A stretch of 64,000 nt of DNA from Closterium sp. NIES-65. Taxonomy: Eukaryota > Streptophyta > Zygnematophyceae > Desmidiales > Closteriaceae. The position numbers were made by a program, and so were the translations under genes. The stretch lies in the NCBI GenBank assembly GCA_948144175.1, contig CANXME010002306.1, positions 175,001 through 239,000 on the forward strand. The letters are read 5' to 3'. The notes below the pieces were generated by a model. That model saw only the letters and a program-made list of their open reading frames with translations. It was not told where the DNA came from and did no database searches. Shown one piece after another: positions 44,454 to 53,664 of the stretch. Numbering within the stretch: the stretch's first letter is position 1; each line of letters begins with the position of its first letter.

Positions 44454-47400
44454 GTCCCACATGCATCAGCCTCTGTGAAGCTTCATTTGCAGCCACTTGC
44501 ACACGCCTGCACCAATGGGAGAAACACCTGCCCCAGGTAATGTTCACCCTAAACCGTCCTCCAGATATAACCTCCCCCAGCTACAGCCTGTCTTCAGATG
44601 CAGCCTGTCATCAGATGCAGCCTGTCCCCAGATGCAGCCTGCAACCCATTCATGAACCACACAGAAAGCACCATGCTTTTGTATTGCTTGATCTGTGGCC
44701 CTTGACTCACTCCCTCTGCTGTTCTGCATGTGTGCCACGTGGCAGGCTCTGATTGATCACTTGTCGGACCTTAGTGTGGGGCTGCTGCTGGCGGCGCTGC
44801 TGATGCCTCTCAGGCACGCCCACTACCTGGATAAGAAGAAGAAAGAGGTGAGAGAGTGGTAGAGAGGGGTGGAGAGGGGTAACAAGGGGTGAAGATGGGG
44901 TGGTGAGCGGTTGTGATGGGTGAAGAAGGGTGCTGGCGGCGCTGCTGATGTTTCTGAGGCACACGCACTACCTGGATAAGAAGAAGAAAGAGGCGAGGAA
45001 AGGGTGGAGAGCGGTGGAGAGTGGTGAAGAGAGGTGCTGGCGGTGCTGCTGATTCTTCCCGCATGCGAATTACCTGGATAGGAAGAAGAAAGAGGTGAGA
45101 GGGGTGGCGAGGGGTGGAGAGGGGTAAAGCTGGGTTGTGAGAGGGATGAAAGGGGTTGCTGGCAGCACTGCTGATTCCTTACAGGCACGTGCACTACCTG
45201 GACAGGTTGAAGAAAGAGCTAAGAGGGGTGGAGACTGGCAACGAGGTGTGGAGAGGTGGTGAGAGGGATGAAGAGGAGTGCTGCTGTTCTGACTGATGCC
45301 TCTCCAGCACGTGCACTACCTGGATACCGAGATGACAGAGGTGAGAGACAAGCGGTGGTGAGGGGCGGCCACCGCTGCTCCTGTGGTTGTGACTGATGCC
45401 TCTTAGGCGCAAGCATCACCTGGATAGGAAGCAGACAGATAAAGGACCTCTCAAACCCTCAAACCCTCAAACCCGAAAACCCGCAAACCCTCAAACCCTC
45501 ATCAGACGAGTTCTTTGGCGCCTCAGATTTGAGCCTTCTCTTTGTCTTTGCATGTACCTTTGCAGGTGCCCTTCGCGCAACACATCGCGCTGGACTCACT
45601 CAAGCTCAAGCGAGCCCCTGCAGGGTGTTTTTGAGGCGCCTCAAAAACGACCTCAACACATCGCGCTGTACTCACTCAAGCTCAAGCGAGCCCCTGTCCC
45701 TGTCCCTCCACTTTCTTGAACCCCGGAATCTTAAACCCAAACCCCCGAACCTCCCCATCCCCTCTCCATGTCTTGTCTCGCTGCAGGTGCCATTTGCACA
45801 ACACATTGTTTTGGACTCACTCAAGCTCAAACGAGCATATGCTGACATGGCAGGTGGCCCCACCCTTTATGCTGATGTGGCATGTGCCCCCACACCCTCT
45901 ATGTTGACATGCCTCTTGTTCAAATATTTCAATGCTACCTTCCCTCTTCACACAGCACTTAACCTTCTTTCACTCTTGATGATCCTCGAAGTTCCCTATG
46001 TCAAGTTCCCCCTTTCGCCTTCTCTCTCCCTCTGCCTCCCTCCCTCCATCCTGCCGCCTGCAGGTGGTGCTGCTGCATGCAGCAGCGGAGGACTTCTCTG
46101 CCCTGGCACCGCTGCTGGCCACAGGAGGAGATGCTGGAGGGAACGCAAAAGCCTTATGGAGTCATTCTTGCCCTCTCCGCCTCTGCTCCTTGCTCCCTCT
46201 TCCCCCTGCTGCTCCCTCAGGCGGTGCTGCTGCATGCAGCAGCGGAGGACTTCACTGCCCTGGCGCCCCTACTGGCCGCAGTACAGGGAAAAGGAGGAGG
46301 AAGCACAGAGGGAGTATGACATTATCCGTATCTTCTCTCTCCCTCCGCCTCCCTCCCTCCATCCTGCCGCCTGCAGGTGGTGCTGCTGCATGCAGCAGCA
46401 GAGGACTTCGCTGCCCTGGCGCCCCTGCAAGCCACAGGAGGAGCAGCAGGAGGGACACAAGACATTATCCTTATCCTCGTTACCTCTGCTCCTGACCGCT
46501 GCTCCACGCTCCCTCACCCCCCCCTGACCCCCTCAGGTGGTGCTGCTGCATGCAGCAGCGGAGGACTTCACTGCCCTGGCGCCCCTGCTGGCCACAGCAG
46601 GGGCAGAGGGAGCAGGGGCAGCAGTAGGAGGAGTGGGTGATGAAGCTCGAGCTCTCACGCTGATCCAACCCCCACATGAGGAGTTCCGAGGCAACCCAAG
46701 AGTGCTGGCAGGTGCGCTGGGTGCTGGCAGGTGCAGTGCGGTTGCTGGCCACAGCAGGGGCAGAGGGAGCAGGAGCAGCAGTAGGAGGAGTGGGTAGCAC
46801 GGCACGAGCTCTCGCGCTGATCTCACCCCCTTATTAGGAGTTCCGAGGCAACGCAAGGGTGCTGACAGGTGCGGTGCGGTTGGTGGGTCACTGGCAGGTA
46901 AGAAGGCACGAGGCCTTACTCTGATCGCACCCCGCATGAGGAGTTCCAAAGCAACGTAAGAGTGCTGGCAGGTGCGGCTGGTGGGGTGCTGGCAGGTAAT
47001 GAACCACGAGCTCTCACGTGAATCCCACCCCCGTATGAGGAGTTTCAAGGCCATGCAAGGGTGCTAACAGGTGCAGTTGGAGCTGGCAGTGCAGTGCGGT
47101 TGGTGGGGTACTGCCTGGCAGGTGCGCTTCTTTCTGCACTGCTCGTCTGCATTCCAACCCCCCATTCCAGAACCTTTTTGTCCTTTTCTTTTCTCCATCC
47201 CCCCTTCTTCCCTCACCATGCAAACTCCTCCGCAAGGTGAAGGGCTGCTGGCCGTCGGCTGTGCTGCTCGCCTCTATTCTGCCCCTCATCAAAAGCCCTT
47301 CTTCTCAAAACCTCCTTCCTAACCCCTCTTCCCCAAATCTCTCTTCCCTCACGCCCTTATTCAGGCAAGCTCCTCCGCAAGGTGAAGGGCTGCTGGCCGT

Positions 47401-48580
47401 CCGCTGTGCTGCTAGCGTCCACTCTGCCCCTTGCTCTGAAAGCCCTTCTTCCCAAACCCCCCCTGCTGCCCCCCTTCACTCAAATCCACCTGTCCTTCGA
47501 AATCCCCTCTCCTCCCTCCCCAGGCAAGCTGCTCCGCAAGGTGAAGGGCTGCTGGCCATCCGCTGTGCTGCTGGCCTCGACTCTGCCGCCCGTTTCATCG
47601 GCCGCCCGCAGTGAACAGTGTGGGCGGGAGGGGGAGGGGGCAAAGGGGGAGAGAGGCGAGGGAGAGAGGGAAGAGGAGGATTGCAAGAGGAGGCGGATGG
47701 AGGGGAAGGAAGGGGGTGCAGGAGAGGATGTGGGGAGTGGAAGGAAGGGGTGTGAGCAGAGCGAGTTTTATCTGCAAGTTCTACAAGCGGTGCATGCCAT
47801 GGGTATGTACTTGTATTGAGGTCACTATTGGGTGCAAGCATGTTGTGGTATGTGCTTGTATTGAGGTCACTATTGGGTGCAAGCATGTTGTGGTATGTGC
47901 TTGTATTGGGGTGACTTTTGACTTGATTCTTATGTCACATATTGGTGAATGCCATGAGTTGCCGATGTTGGCATGGTATGTGTTTGTATTAGGACTCAGG
48001 CAAAAATGCTCGTGTTTACGTCTGCATGCATCTTTTGCCCCCCTCCTTCCCCCTCCCCACCCCCCTCTCTCCCTGTTTTCACGACCAGCACTATTCTGAG
48101 GCTTCTGCCGTATTCATAACCTCCCTTCCGGCCAGGCTTGGATGGCGTGTGGGGCACGAAGCCCATATTCAATGCACGGGATGACATTTTTGCTGACTTG
48201 ACTGTGCTTTCAACCCCTTCCCCTACCAGGTTTGGATGGTGTGTGGGACACGAAGCCCATACTGAATGGCCGGGATGTGGTTGCTGCTCTGGAGCTCAAG
48301 AAAGGCGACCCACGTACCGGATACTGGGTACGTCAAGTGAACAAGTGTGTCAGAAGTTTGCCGATTGCACTTCCCAGTTGTGTAGTTCACATCTATTCCG
48401 ACACATCCCAGGCCTTGGCACGTCCAGTTCTTATGCGTGGCTTTTGTTTATGCTTGTGGTGTGCAGATGGATCGAGTGATGGAGTGGCAGTTAGCTAATC
48501 CAGATAATGGATCAACCGAGGAATTTACTGCTTGGTTGAAGACGCAGGCGCAAGTCCGTGAAGCGGGAAGTACCAAATGA
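37980..48580 (+). CDS. CCA-adding tRNA nucleotidyltransferase
   Basis: The enzyme adds CCA to tRNA 3' ends. Fourteen exons join in phase: 37980-39119, 39811-39941, 40807-40927, 41220-41322, 42869-42967, 43135-43244, 43848-43987, 44470-44536, 44746-44847, 45787-45849, 46537-46711, 47524-47802, 48230-48327, 48467-48580 (913 residues). Class II motifs: GGWVRDK (374-380), DID metal ligands (388/390), RRDLTIN (475-481), DDPLRVLR (520-527), then ARFGFSLDE. The C-terminal WPSAVLLAS, LDGVWDTKP and MEWQLANP match plant enzymes. The ~320 residues before the catalytic domain exceed a normal targeting peptide. The start is the first ATG, but later in-frame ATGs are possible and the extension may hold dual mitochondrial/plastid targeting. 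Exon 10 ends at an apparent GC donor. Exon 12 has an Arg/Glu/Gly-rich insert. Introns are full of decayed exon copies. Confidence 0.85.
39178..39418 (+). repeat. Two ghost copies of the exon-1 end with donor
   Basis: 39178-39263 and 39333-39418 repeat the last ~82 bases of exon 1 (GTGTCGCACTA-GGACTGG ... GTGCGC-A-AAG) and the following GTGAG donor and intron start. Both share changes absent from exon 1 (for example GTGCTTTGGTGTCG), so one was copied from the other. Spacing is about 155 bp. Confidence 0.85.
39460..40430 (+). repeat. Five partial ghost copies of exon 2
   Basis: Upstream of exon 2: 39460-39515 (CTCGACAACCTGCTGGGG) and 39667-39738 (nearly exact first half with its CAG acceptor). 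Downstream: about 40067-40138, 40215-40288 and 40377-40428 repeat the second half (GGGGAGGTCGTGCGGGGCAT) with the following GAGTGG. Reading frames are broken in several. Confidence 0.85.
40681..40794 (+). repeat. 23-bp minisatellite in intron 2
   Basis: About five copies of a 23-bp unit, TGGCCATGTGTGTGCTTCCT plus ACA, end just before the acceptor of exon 3. Confidence 0.9.
41010..41125 (+). repeat. Ghost of exon-3 end and a short duplicate
   Basis: 41010-41040 resembles the end of exon 3 (CCCACGA-TCCAGAATCCC). The word ATAGTAAGAGCTCAATATTT then occurs twice (about 41048 and 41112). Confidence 0.6.
41390..41603 (+). repeat. Two ghost copies of exon 4
   Basis: 41390-41473 and 41521-41603 repeat the second part of exon 4 (AACAT-TCAACGGAGCAA-T-GAGGACCCCAC-GGGCGAG), each followed by a GTGAG donor-like sequence. 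One copy carries a few added bases. Confidence 0.85.
41623..42604. repeat. 28-copy palindromic minisatellite in intron 4
   Basis: Twenty-eight complete units of 34 or 35 bp plus a partial 29th lie head to tail. Each unit is GAGGCATCTTCTGC followed by a perfect palindrome, TTTTGAGAATTCTCAAAA, and GT. In 34-bp units the palindrome is 20 bp (CTTTTGAGAATTCTCAAAAG); 35-bp units add one T. Only a few units carry substitutions (for example at 41833, 41867, 42144, 42489). Each palindrome holds one GAATTC. The array lies wholly inside an intron, between exon-4 ghosts and an exon-5 ghost. Confidence 0.97.
42706..42777 (+). repeat. Ghost copy of exon 5
   Basis: GGAAT-TTGGACTCGAATGG resembles the start of exon 5 (GGAATCGCTGACCTGAATGG), continues as ACGCCTCTCCCTCCC, and keeps the upstream CAG acceptor. 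It diverges after the CACCAGACC word. Confidence 0.8.
43566..43811 (+). repeat. Two extra copies of exon 7 with intact acceptors
   Basis: Copies start at 43566 and 43729, each after a CACAG acceptor. They repeat the first ~85 bases of exon 7 (GTAGAG-TGATGCTCAAGTCC through CTCTTCCCCACCGTCTTCC). Both keep an open frame over that part but lose the exon's 3' half and donor. They differ from exon 7 at several mostly silent positions. Confidence 0.85.
44268..44452 (+). repeat. Intron-7 repeats: 25-bp x4, (TG)n, G29
   Basis: Four units of TGTATCGTCCATTGCACTCA plus CTCCC (44268-44368) are followed by about 17 TG repeats (44369-44403), GAGAG, more TG, then 29 consecutive G (44424-44452), shortly before exon 8. 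Confidence 0.9.
44931..45440 (+). repeat. Five ghost copies of the exon-9 end
   Basis: Copies at about 44931-44997, 45034-45093, 45159-45219, 45279-45341 and 45384-45440 repeat CTGCTGATG...CACTACCTGGATA-GAAG, most with a GTGAGAG donor-like end. Spacing is about 105-125 bp and decay increases roughly with distance from exon 9. Confidence 0.85.
45566..45693 (+). repeat. Two extra copies of exon 10
   Basis: 45566-45619 (after a TTTGCAG acceptor) and 45657-45693 repeat CAACACATCGCGCTGGACTC and CTCAAGCTCAAGCGAGC. The copy at 45787 is chosen as the real exon because its frame continues to ADM and then the next exon, but the first copy could also be spliced. Confidence 0.75.
46064..46440 (+). repeat. 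Three ghost copies of the exon-11 start
   Basis: Copies at 46064, 46221 and 46377 follow CTGCAG or CCTCAG acceptors and repeat the first ~65 bases of exon 11 (GTGCTGCTGCATGCAGCAGC ... GCCCTGGC-CC). All keep frame over this part. Exon 11 itself (46537) is the only one continuing to a proper donor. Confidence 0.85.
46839..47070 (+). repeat. Three ghost copies of the exon-11 end
   Basis: Near 46839, 46939 and 47038, GAGTTCC-A-GCAACG-AAG and GTGCTG-CAGGTGCGG repeat the exon-11 3' end with its donor, spaced about 100 bp. Confidence 0.85.
47218..47440 (+). repeat. Two extra copies of the exon-12 start
   Basis: Copies near 47218 and 47365 repeat CTCCGCAAGGTGAAGGGCTG through the CTCTGCCCC region. 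The second has an intact TTCAG acceptor. The real exon 12 starts at 47524 because only it runs on to a donor in the right phase. Confidence 0.85.
48136..48210 (+). repeat. Extra copy of exon 13 with intact acceptor
   Basis: Starting after GGCCAG, the sequence TTGGATGGCGTGTGGGGCAC onward matches exon 13 in frame for about 45 bases, then decays and lacks the donor. Confidence 0.8.
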
Positions 48581-50086
48581 TATACAGATGGATGGAGGTT
48601 TATGAAAGCAAGCTGTTACGCATAGCTAGCTTGTGTACATGATCCAGGTAGTGTACTGTAATGAAAAGGTGATCTGCCATTTTACAAATCTGTTCAGCGA
48701 CTTTGTGGAACTCCGCACGTGTTCAGCAGAAGGGTGTGCTGGCTGGATCTGGGAGTCTCTCACGTGGCTGCGTGACAGCACACGCGATTTCAGCTGCTTC
48801 GATTCGTTCAAGACGGTTCCTGGTTGTTTCAGCCCACCGATTGGGGGTGTCCGCCAGTAGGGGGCCCGATTGACCCGAATTCACACCTCAGCTTCGCACA
48901 CCTGACCAATCGAGTAAATTGACTGACCCCATGCCACTTTCATATCCTGAGAATGCTAGGCAAGTCGTAGCTGACGTGTGCGAAGGGTCACCATGACCCG
49001 TCATGATATCACAATCTGACAACTGTATGCCACAGAGGATGCTGCTGGAGGGACAGCGATGACAAGCTCTGTTCTCATAGCCGTTCGATCTGTCGAAATA
49101 ACCAATCGAAACCGCACGGTCCATGTCTGACAAGATGAAGATTTCGCTCGCTGGCGGGTACCTTCGGCTTTCAGCAGCATTTCTTGAGATTGTTCCACTC
49201 CACACCATCTTCGTCCTCATCCTCATCATCCTCATTGTCATCGTGGTAATTTTGTTGTTGGCATTGTCAAATTCATTTTTTCACATCTTCATTTTCTGTT
49301 TTTCTCCTGTTTCGTGTTCAACCAGTAGTGTCGGCCGTGATTTCGCAGCATTCGTCTTGCATTTATCCAAGTTTCGTGCTCGCATTAGGGTTAAGTAATC
49401 TGCATTGCTATTTAAACATCCATCAGTCGCGGCTATCGTATTCTTAAACGTGTGAAGAACATTGTATCTGAGCCGGGCCCTCATTCCACCCGGCTTTCTC
49501 CTCTTTGTAAGCTCCAACGCAGGTCGAAGCCTGGTTATAACTGTGCTCTTTCTTTCGCACTGCTACCTTCACTCATCCATCATATTCGTCTTGCATCCTC
49601 GTTTCTGATGTCCTTACATCGGCGGTTTCCATGATTTCGCAATTGGTTAGGCTGTCGGAAGCTGACAGACGACGCTCGTCGTCAGCACTTGACCGCTTCA
49701 CGGTTCCACGATCCATTACCCTTTTTCGCCATTCCTTGAACACTGTGAAACCTGTTGTCCAACCCTCGAATGTCCCGAAACATCATGAATCCCGGAGGTC
49801 TACTTGTTAACAGTCTCGACAACTCATTGCACCATCTTCCACAGAGTTTACCAGCCAGGCGAAGATGACCCCCCTGACCCCCCTTTCCCTCTTAATCCCT
49901 CTTCCTCTTATTGACCGACTCGTTCAAGCTCTCCTGAATCCATGCTGGCCATCTTGCACAAGTCCATAAGCGATCACCGGAGGAGGCAATGACACCTGCA
50001 GCATTCCACGCTCCCCCCTCACTGACGCCATGGCTCCTTCTCCCCTGTTCATTCCACCAGTAGGTCGACCCAAAGCGCTTGCAGCC
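48581..50086. other. Intergenic between the two plus-strand genes
   Basis: Contains the 3' UTR of the nucleotidyltransferase and the promoter/leader of the AILP1-like gene. No other gene or notable repeat was recognised. Confidence 0.5.
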
Positions 50087-52853
50087 ATGTTGGCCATCTT
50101 CCAGAAGTCGATAGGCGAGGCGCCACAGGAGCTGATGGCGCCGAAGCTGAACCGATCGGCGTCCATGTCGGGCCGGCTCGACGCGAAGGAGATCCTTCAC
50201 GGCTTCAAGAAGGCGCACCCGGGCGCCGTGCTTATGCAGTTTGACGAGCAACACGCTATCGCGTACACGCACGACATGCAAGACTTTCTCATGCCCAGGT
50301 GGGTCGCAGCCTTCAGATGTTTCTTCATTCTCGGTGCATCCGTGCTTCTGGTCGTTGCGTGAGCTGTCATGGCTCTAAGCTTGAGCTGAAACATACCTTT
50401 ATTCTCGTTTTGTATAGTTTACTTCGTCAAAGAAACTCCTTCACGACATTCTACCCTAACCTCTTCCGCCGTTTCCAGCACCTGGGAACTTTCCGCGTAC
50501 GATGCCATCTCCTCCACCTCCGGAGTCAACTTCCAAGGGCCTCGCGCAGTTCGGGCACCTGCACTCTTTGTACTTGCTCCTCGCGGTGTTCCTTGTCCCT
50601 CTTCCGAGAGGCCCGGCTTGAACCTTAACTCGTTCATCCATGTTCTCCCGGTCAAATGTAGAACTTCGGGTACAGCGTCGGCAGCGGTGCTGCCTGGGCC
50701 GGCATGCCAGCATGGCCAACCCTCCCGCATTCTTTCCCTCTACTCTTTCCGCTCCCTCCGCTCCCCCCGTTTTAACAGGCAATTTGCAGCATGCGACGAT
50801 GTCTTCTGCGCGTTCGCCGGCAACATCGAGAACCTCGCGCAGCTGCGACAGCGGTACGGGCTGGACCGGCACGTGAGCGAGGTGAATCTGATCATCGAGG
50901 CGTACAAGACGCTGCGCGACCGCCGTCCGTACCCGCCGGACCAAGTCATCGCGGACCTCGCAGGCGCGTTCGCGTTCGTTCTGTACGACAACAAGGCCAA
51001 GACGGTGTTCGTGGCGCATGTGAGTTGGCGGAGGGGATAAGGGCGTATGAAACAGGACATTCTGGGAATGGGGAGCGATGTATGGTAGGGAGGAACGCAG
51101 CGTTCGCGTTTGTGCTGTACGGCAACAAGGCGAAGACGGTGTTCGTGGCGCATGTGAGTTGATTGAGTGGAAGTTGGTGTAGATGGCAATGCTAGCGATT
51201 TGGCATTGTTTGGTTAGGGTTATGGATAACCGGTCAGAGTTAGGGTTGCTTTGTGAGGCTCTTGTAGACATCGTTTAGTCGTGACCCGTTGAGCTAGTCA
51301 GAGAGAGAATCTGAAGAACAGAAGAACGAGGCAGGGTACAGTAGCGAAGATGACAGATGATGAGTCAGGAGGAATTAAGAGCCAGGGCGGGTGTCCAAAC
51401 TGAAGTCCGAGGATTCAAATTCACAGATGATGATCCAGAGGGGGATGAAGAGGAGACGAGGAGACGGGAATGGTGCTCTTTGTCAGAGGGCGCTTGCTTG
51501 CTAGATTCTACGCGTTGTATTCCGCTACCTTCCGCTCCGCCCCTCCCCCACCCCTACATCCACCATGCCGATGCTTCCCATTGTCACCACAAATACCCGA
51601 AAGGAAAGGTGCCCTTGTACTGGGGCAAGTGTTTGGATGACTGTTTGCTCGCGTTCCCATTCTCGCCTTCGCTTCCCTCCCCTCCCCCCTACACGTACCC
51701 CCACTGCCCCCACCAGGACGCGCAAGGCAAGGTGCCCTTGTACTGGGGCAAGTGCCTGGACGACGGAGTGCTCGCCTTCTCCGACGACCCTGCTGTGCTC
51801 AAAGCCGGCACCGGCTCCTCCTTCGCCCCCTTCCCTCTCGGTACGTCTCCTTCTCCTTCTTTGTTCTCAGTATGCGCCTGCCCCCCCGCCCCCCTTCTGC
51901 TTGGTACGTCCTTACCACTTCCCCCCCCATCGCGTTCGCGGACGACCCTGCTGCCCTCAAGCCTCGAACTGGTTCCTCCTTCACCCCCTTCCCTCTCGGT
52001 ATGCGCTTTGCCCCCATCACGCATCCCATCCACACATCTCTTCACACATCCCATCACACACCCCATCCCACATCCCTTCAAATTCCATCCCACATCCCAT
52101 CCCACATGCCATGGCACATCCGTTCACACACCCCATCACACACCCCATCACGCACCCCATCACACACCCCATCACGCACCCCATCACACACCCTATCACA
52201 CACCCCATCACACACCCCATCACACACCCCATCACACACCCCATCACACACCCCGTCACACACCCCATCACGCACCCCATCACACACCCCATCACACACC
52301 CCATCACGCACCCCATCACACACCCCATCACACACCCCGTCACACATCCCATCACACATCCCATCACACATCCCTTCCCACCCTGAGAAGCAGCTCAAGG
52401 CCATTCAGCACGCGGACAGCCAACTTACCCCCACTTTTCTCCCTGTCACCCCTTGGCAACCCTTGTCAACCTTTGTCACCCAGCCCCACCCTTCGTCACC
52501 GCATCCCACCCACATTAGGCTGCTTCTAATTCTCGGACGGTGGGCTCCGCATTTTCACGGACCCCAAGAAGCAGCTCAAGGCCATTCAGCACATTACCTG
52601 CCAACTTACCACCGCTTCATTTCCTGTCACCCCTTGTCACCCCTTCTCACTTATCCCCACTCATGCAGGCTGCTTCTACTCTTCTGACGGTGGCCTCCGC
52701 AGCTTCACAGACCCGGAGAAGCAGCTCAAGGCCATTCAGCACATTGACAGCCAGGGGGAGCTGTGTGGTGCCACCTTCAAGGTCGACAGCCAGCAGGATC
52801 TGACTCAGATGCCTCTAGACTCCAAGGACGACAGTGGACGGGGCTGGTCGTAA
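50087..52853 (+). CDS. AILP1-like protein (YGL and LRDR motifs)
   Basis: Four exons: 50087-50298, 50779-51019, 51717-51840 and 52669-52853, all in phase, 253 residues. It starts MLAIFQKSIGEAP, matching the MLA-F-K start of aluminium-induced / stem-specific TSJT1-like proteins (DUF3700). The defining YGL (97-99) and LRDR (116-119) motifs are present, followed by FAFVLYDNKAKTVFVA, GKVPLYWG and GCFYSSDGGLRSF. The fold is the class-II glutamine amidotransferase-like (Ntn) type, but family members lack a demonstrated amidotransferase role; many are induced by stress, auxin or starvation. Length is normal. The very end is less conserved. Introns contain decayed exon copies. Confidence 0.88.
51094..51154 (+). 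repeat. Ghost copy of AILP1-like exon-2 end
   Basis: GCGTTCGCGTTTGTGCTGTA onward repeats the last ~55 bases of exon 2 with its CAT|GTGAGTTG donor, about 135 bp downstream. The donor is intact, so an alternative splice is conceivable. Confidence 0.85.
51578..52001 (+). repeat. Ghost copies of AILP1-like exon 3 on both sides
   Basis: 51578-51650 repeats the first half (AAGGTGCCCTTGTACTGGGG). 51926-52001 repeats the second half (GACGACCCTGCTG-CCTCAA through CCCTTCCCTCTCG and a GTATG donor). Confidence 0.85.
52125..52376 (+). repeat. 12-bp minisatellite in intron 3 of AILP1-like gene
   Basis: About twenty regular copies of ACACCCCATCAC, with GCACCCC and CCCGTC variants, preceded by degenerate units from about 52020. 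The unit is a multiple of three, giving His/Thr/Pro-rich spurious frames. Confidence 0.9.
52383..52600 (+). repeat. Two ghost copies of AILP1-like exon 4
   Basis: 52383-52430 and 52517-52600 repeat GAGAAGCAGCTCAAGGCCAT and, in the second, the exon start with a TTAG acceptor (GGCTGCTTCTA-TTCT-GACGG). Both end with the shared non-exon word GCCAACTTACC. Confidence 0.85.
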
Positions 52854-53394
52854 ATGTGTTTGGAAGTATGGATAATTTTTATCAGCGGGGAGCGGAGGTT
52901 TAGGGTGGAGGATGGTTGTTCTGCTACAGTGGTGCTCGTTACACCTACGGGGTGTCGACTATACAGCACCAAGGGGAGTTGTGCTGCTGCTGCTGCAGCT
53001 TGTTACGGAACGCCGTTTGAGAAACACAATTGTTCTCTACATGGAATAGTGTGCAATACTAGTGTAGTGGAGGCCATGGGGCAGGACGGGATGCTGTTAA
53101 AGGCTCGTTCGTTTGATTTCATTGCAATGGATGATGCCTAATTTGTTTCCAGTACATTATTGTCCCTCACTCCAGCTTGGGGAGTGGGTAGGCAGGTGTT
53201 TGTTCTGCTATACAGATGCGCATTACACTAACAGGCATACAATAGCTGCTGCTGAATGATAAGATAGTACAGGGTGACAGTAGAGCGCTGACGAGTGAAA
53301 CTGTCCCGCTGCAGCTTGTTTGCTCTGGTCAATAAACACAGATGTCACCTACAGGTGCAGCATTTGATAGTGGTTTAGCGGCGACGGTGTAGGG
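52854..53394. other. 3' UTR and intergenic
   Basis: Downstream of the AILP1-like stop, ending with the duplicated target TAGGG (53390-53394). Nothing else was recognised. Confidence 0.5.
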
Positions 53395-53515
53395 TGAGGA
53401 AAGTAGAACGAGAATGAATGACTAAGGAATGGAAGTGATACAAATATGCTACACTAGAAATGTGTACCCCATATAGGCTACCCCACTATAGCCTACACAA
53501 TATTATAATTCGACA
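53395..53515 (-). repeat. 3' LTR of element 2
   Basis: 121 bp, reading TGTCGAATTATAATATTGTG on the minus strand and ending TTTCCTCA. It is shorter than, and clearly diverged from, the 132-bp LTRs of element 1. Confidence 0.9.
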
Positions 53516-53624
53516 CACCCCCATAGGCAAAGTGGGGGAGAACAAGGGGTCACAAGACCAGTCAAGCAAAGCAGACAGTCCGAGCACAAGGTCAAGGCCA
53601 CAAGGCCAGTTCACATGCAGGAGT

Positions 53625-53664
<40 letters not shown>

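Noticed and set aside
45529..46527. 332-codon frame over exons 10-11 ghosts
   Set aside because: Runs through introns and several exon copies; the phased exon model explains the conserved parts.
51357..52529. 390-codon His/Thr/Pro-rich frame
   Set aside because: Crosses an AILP1-like exon, two introns and the 12-bp minisatellite in the wrong frame.
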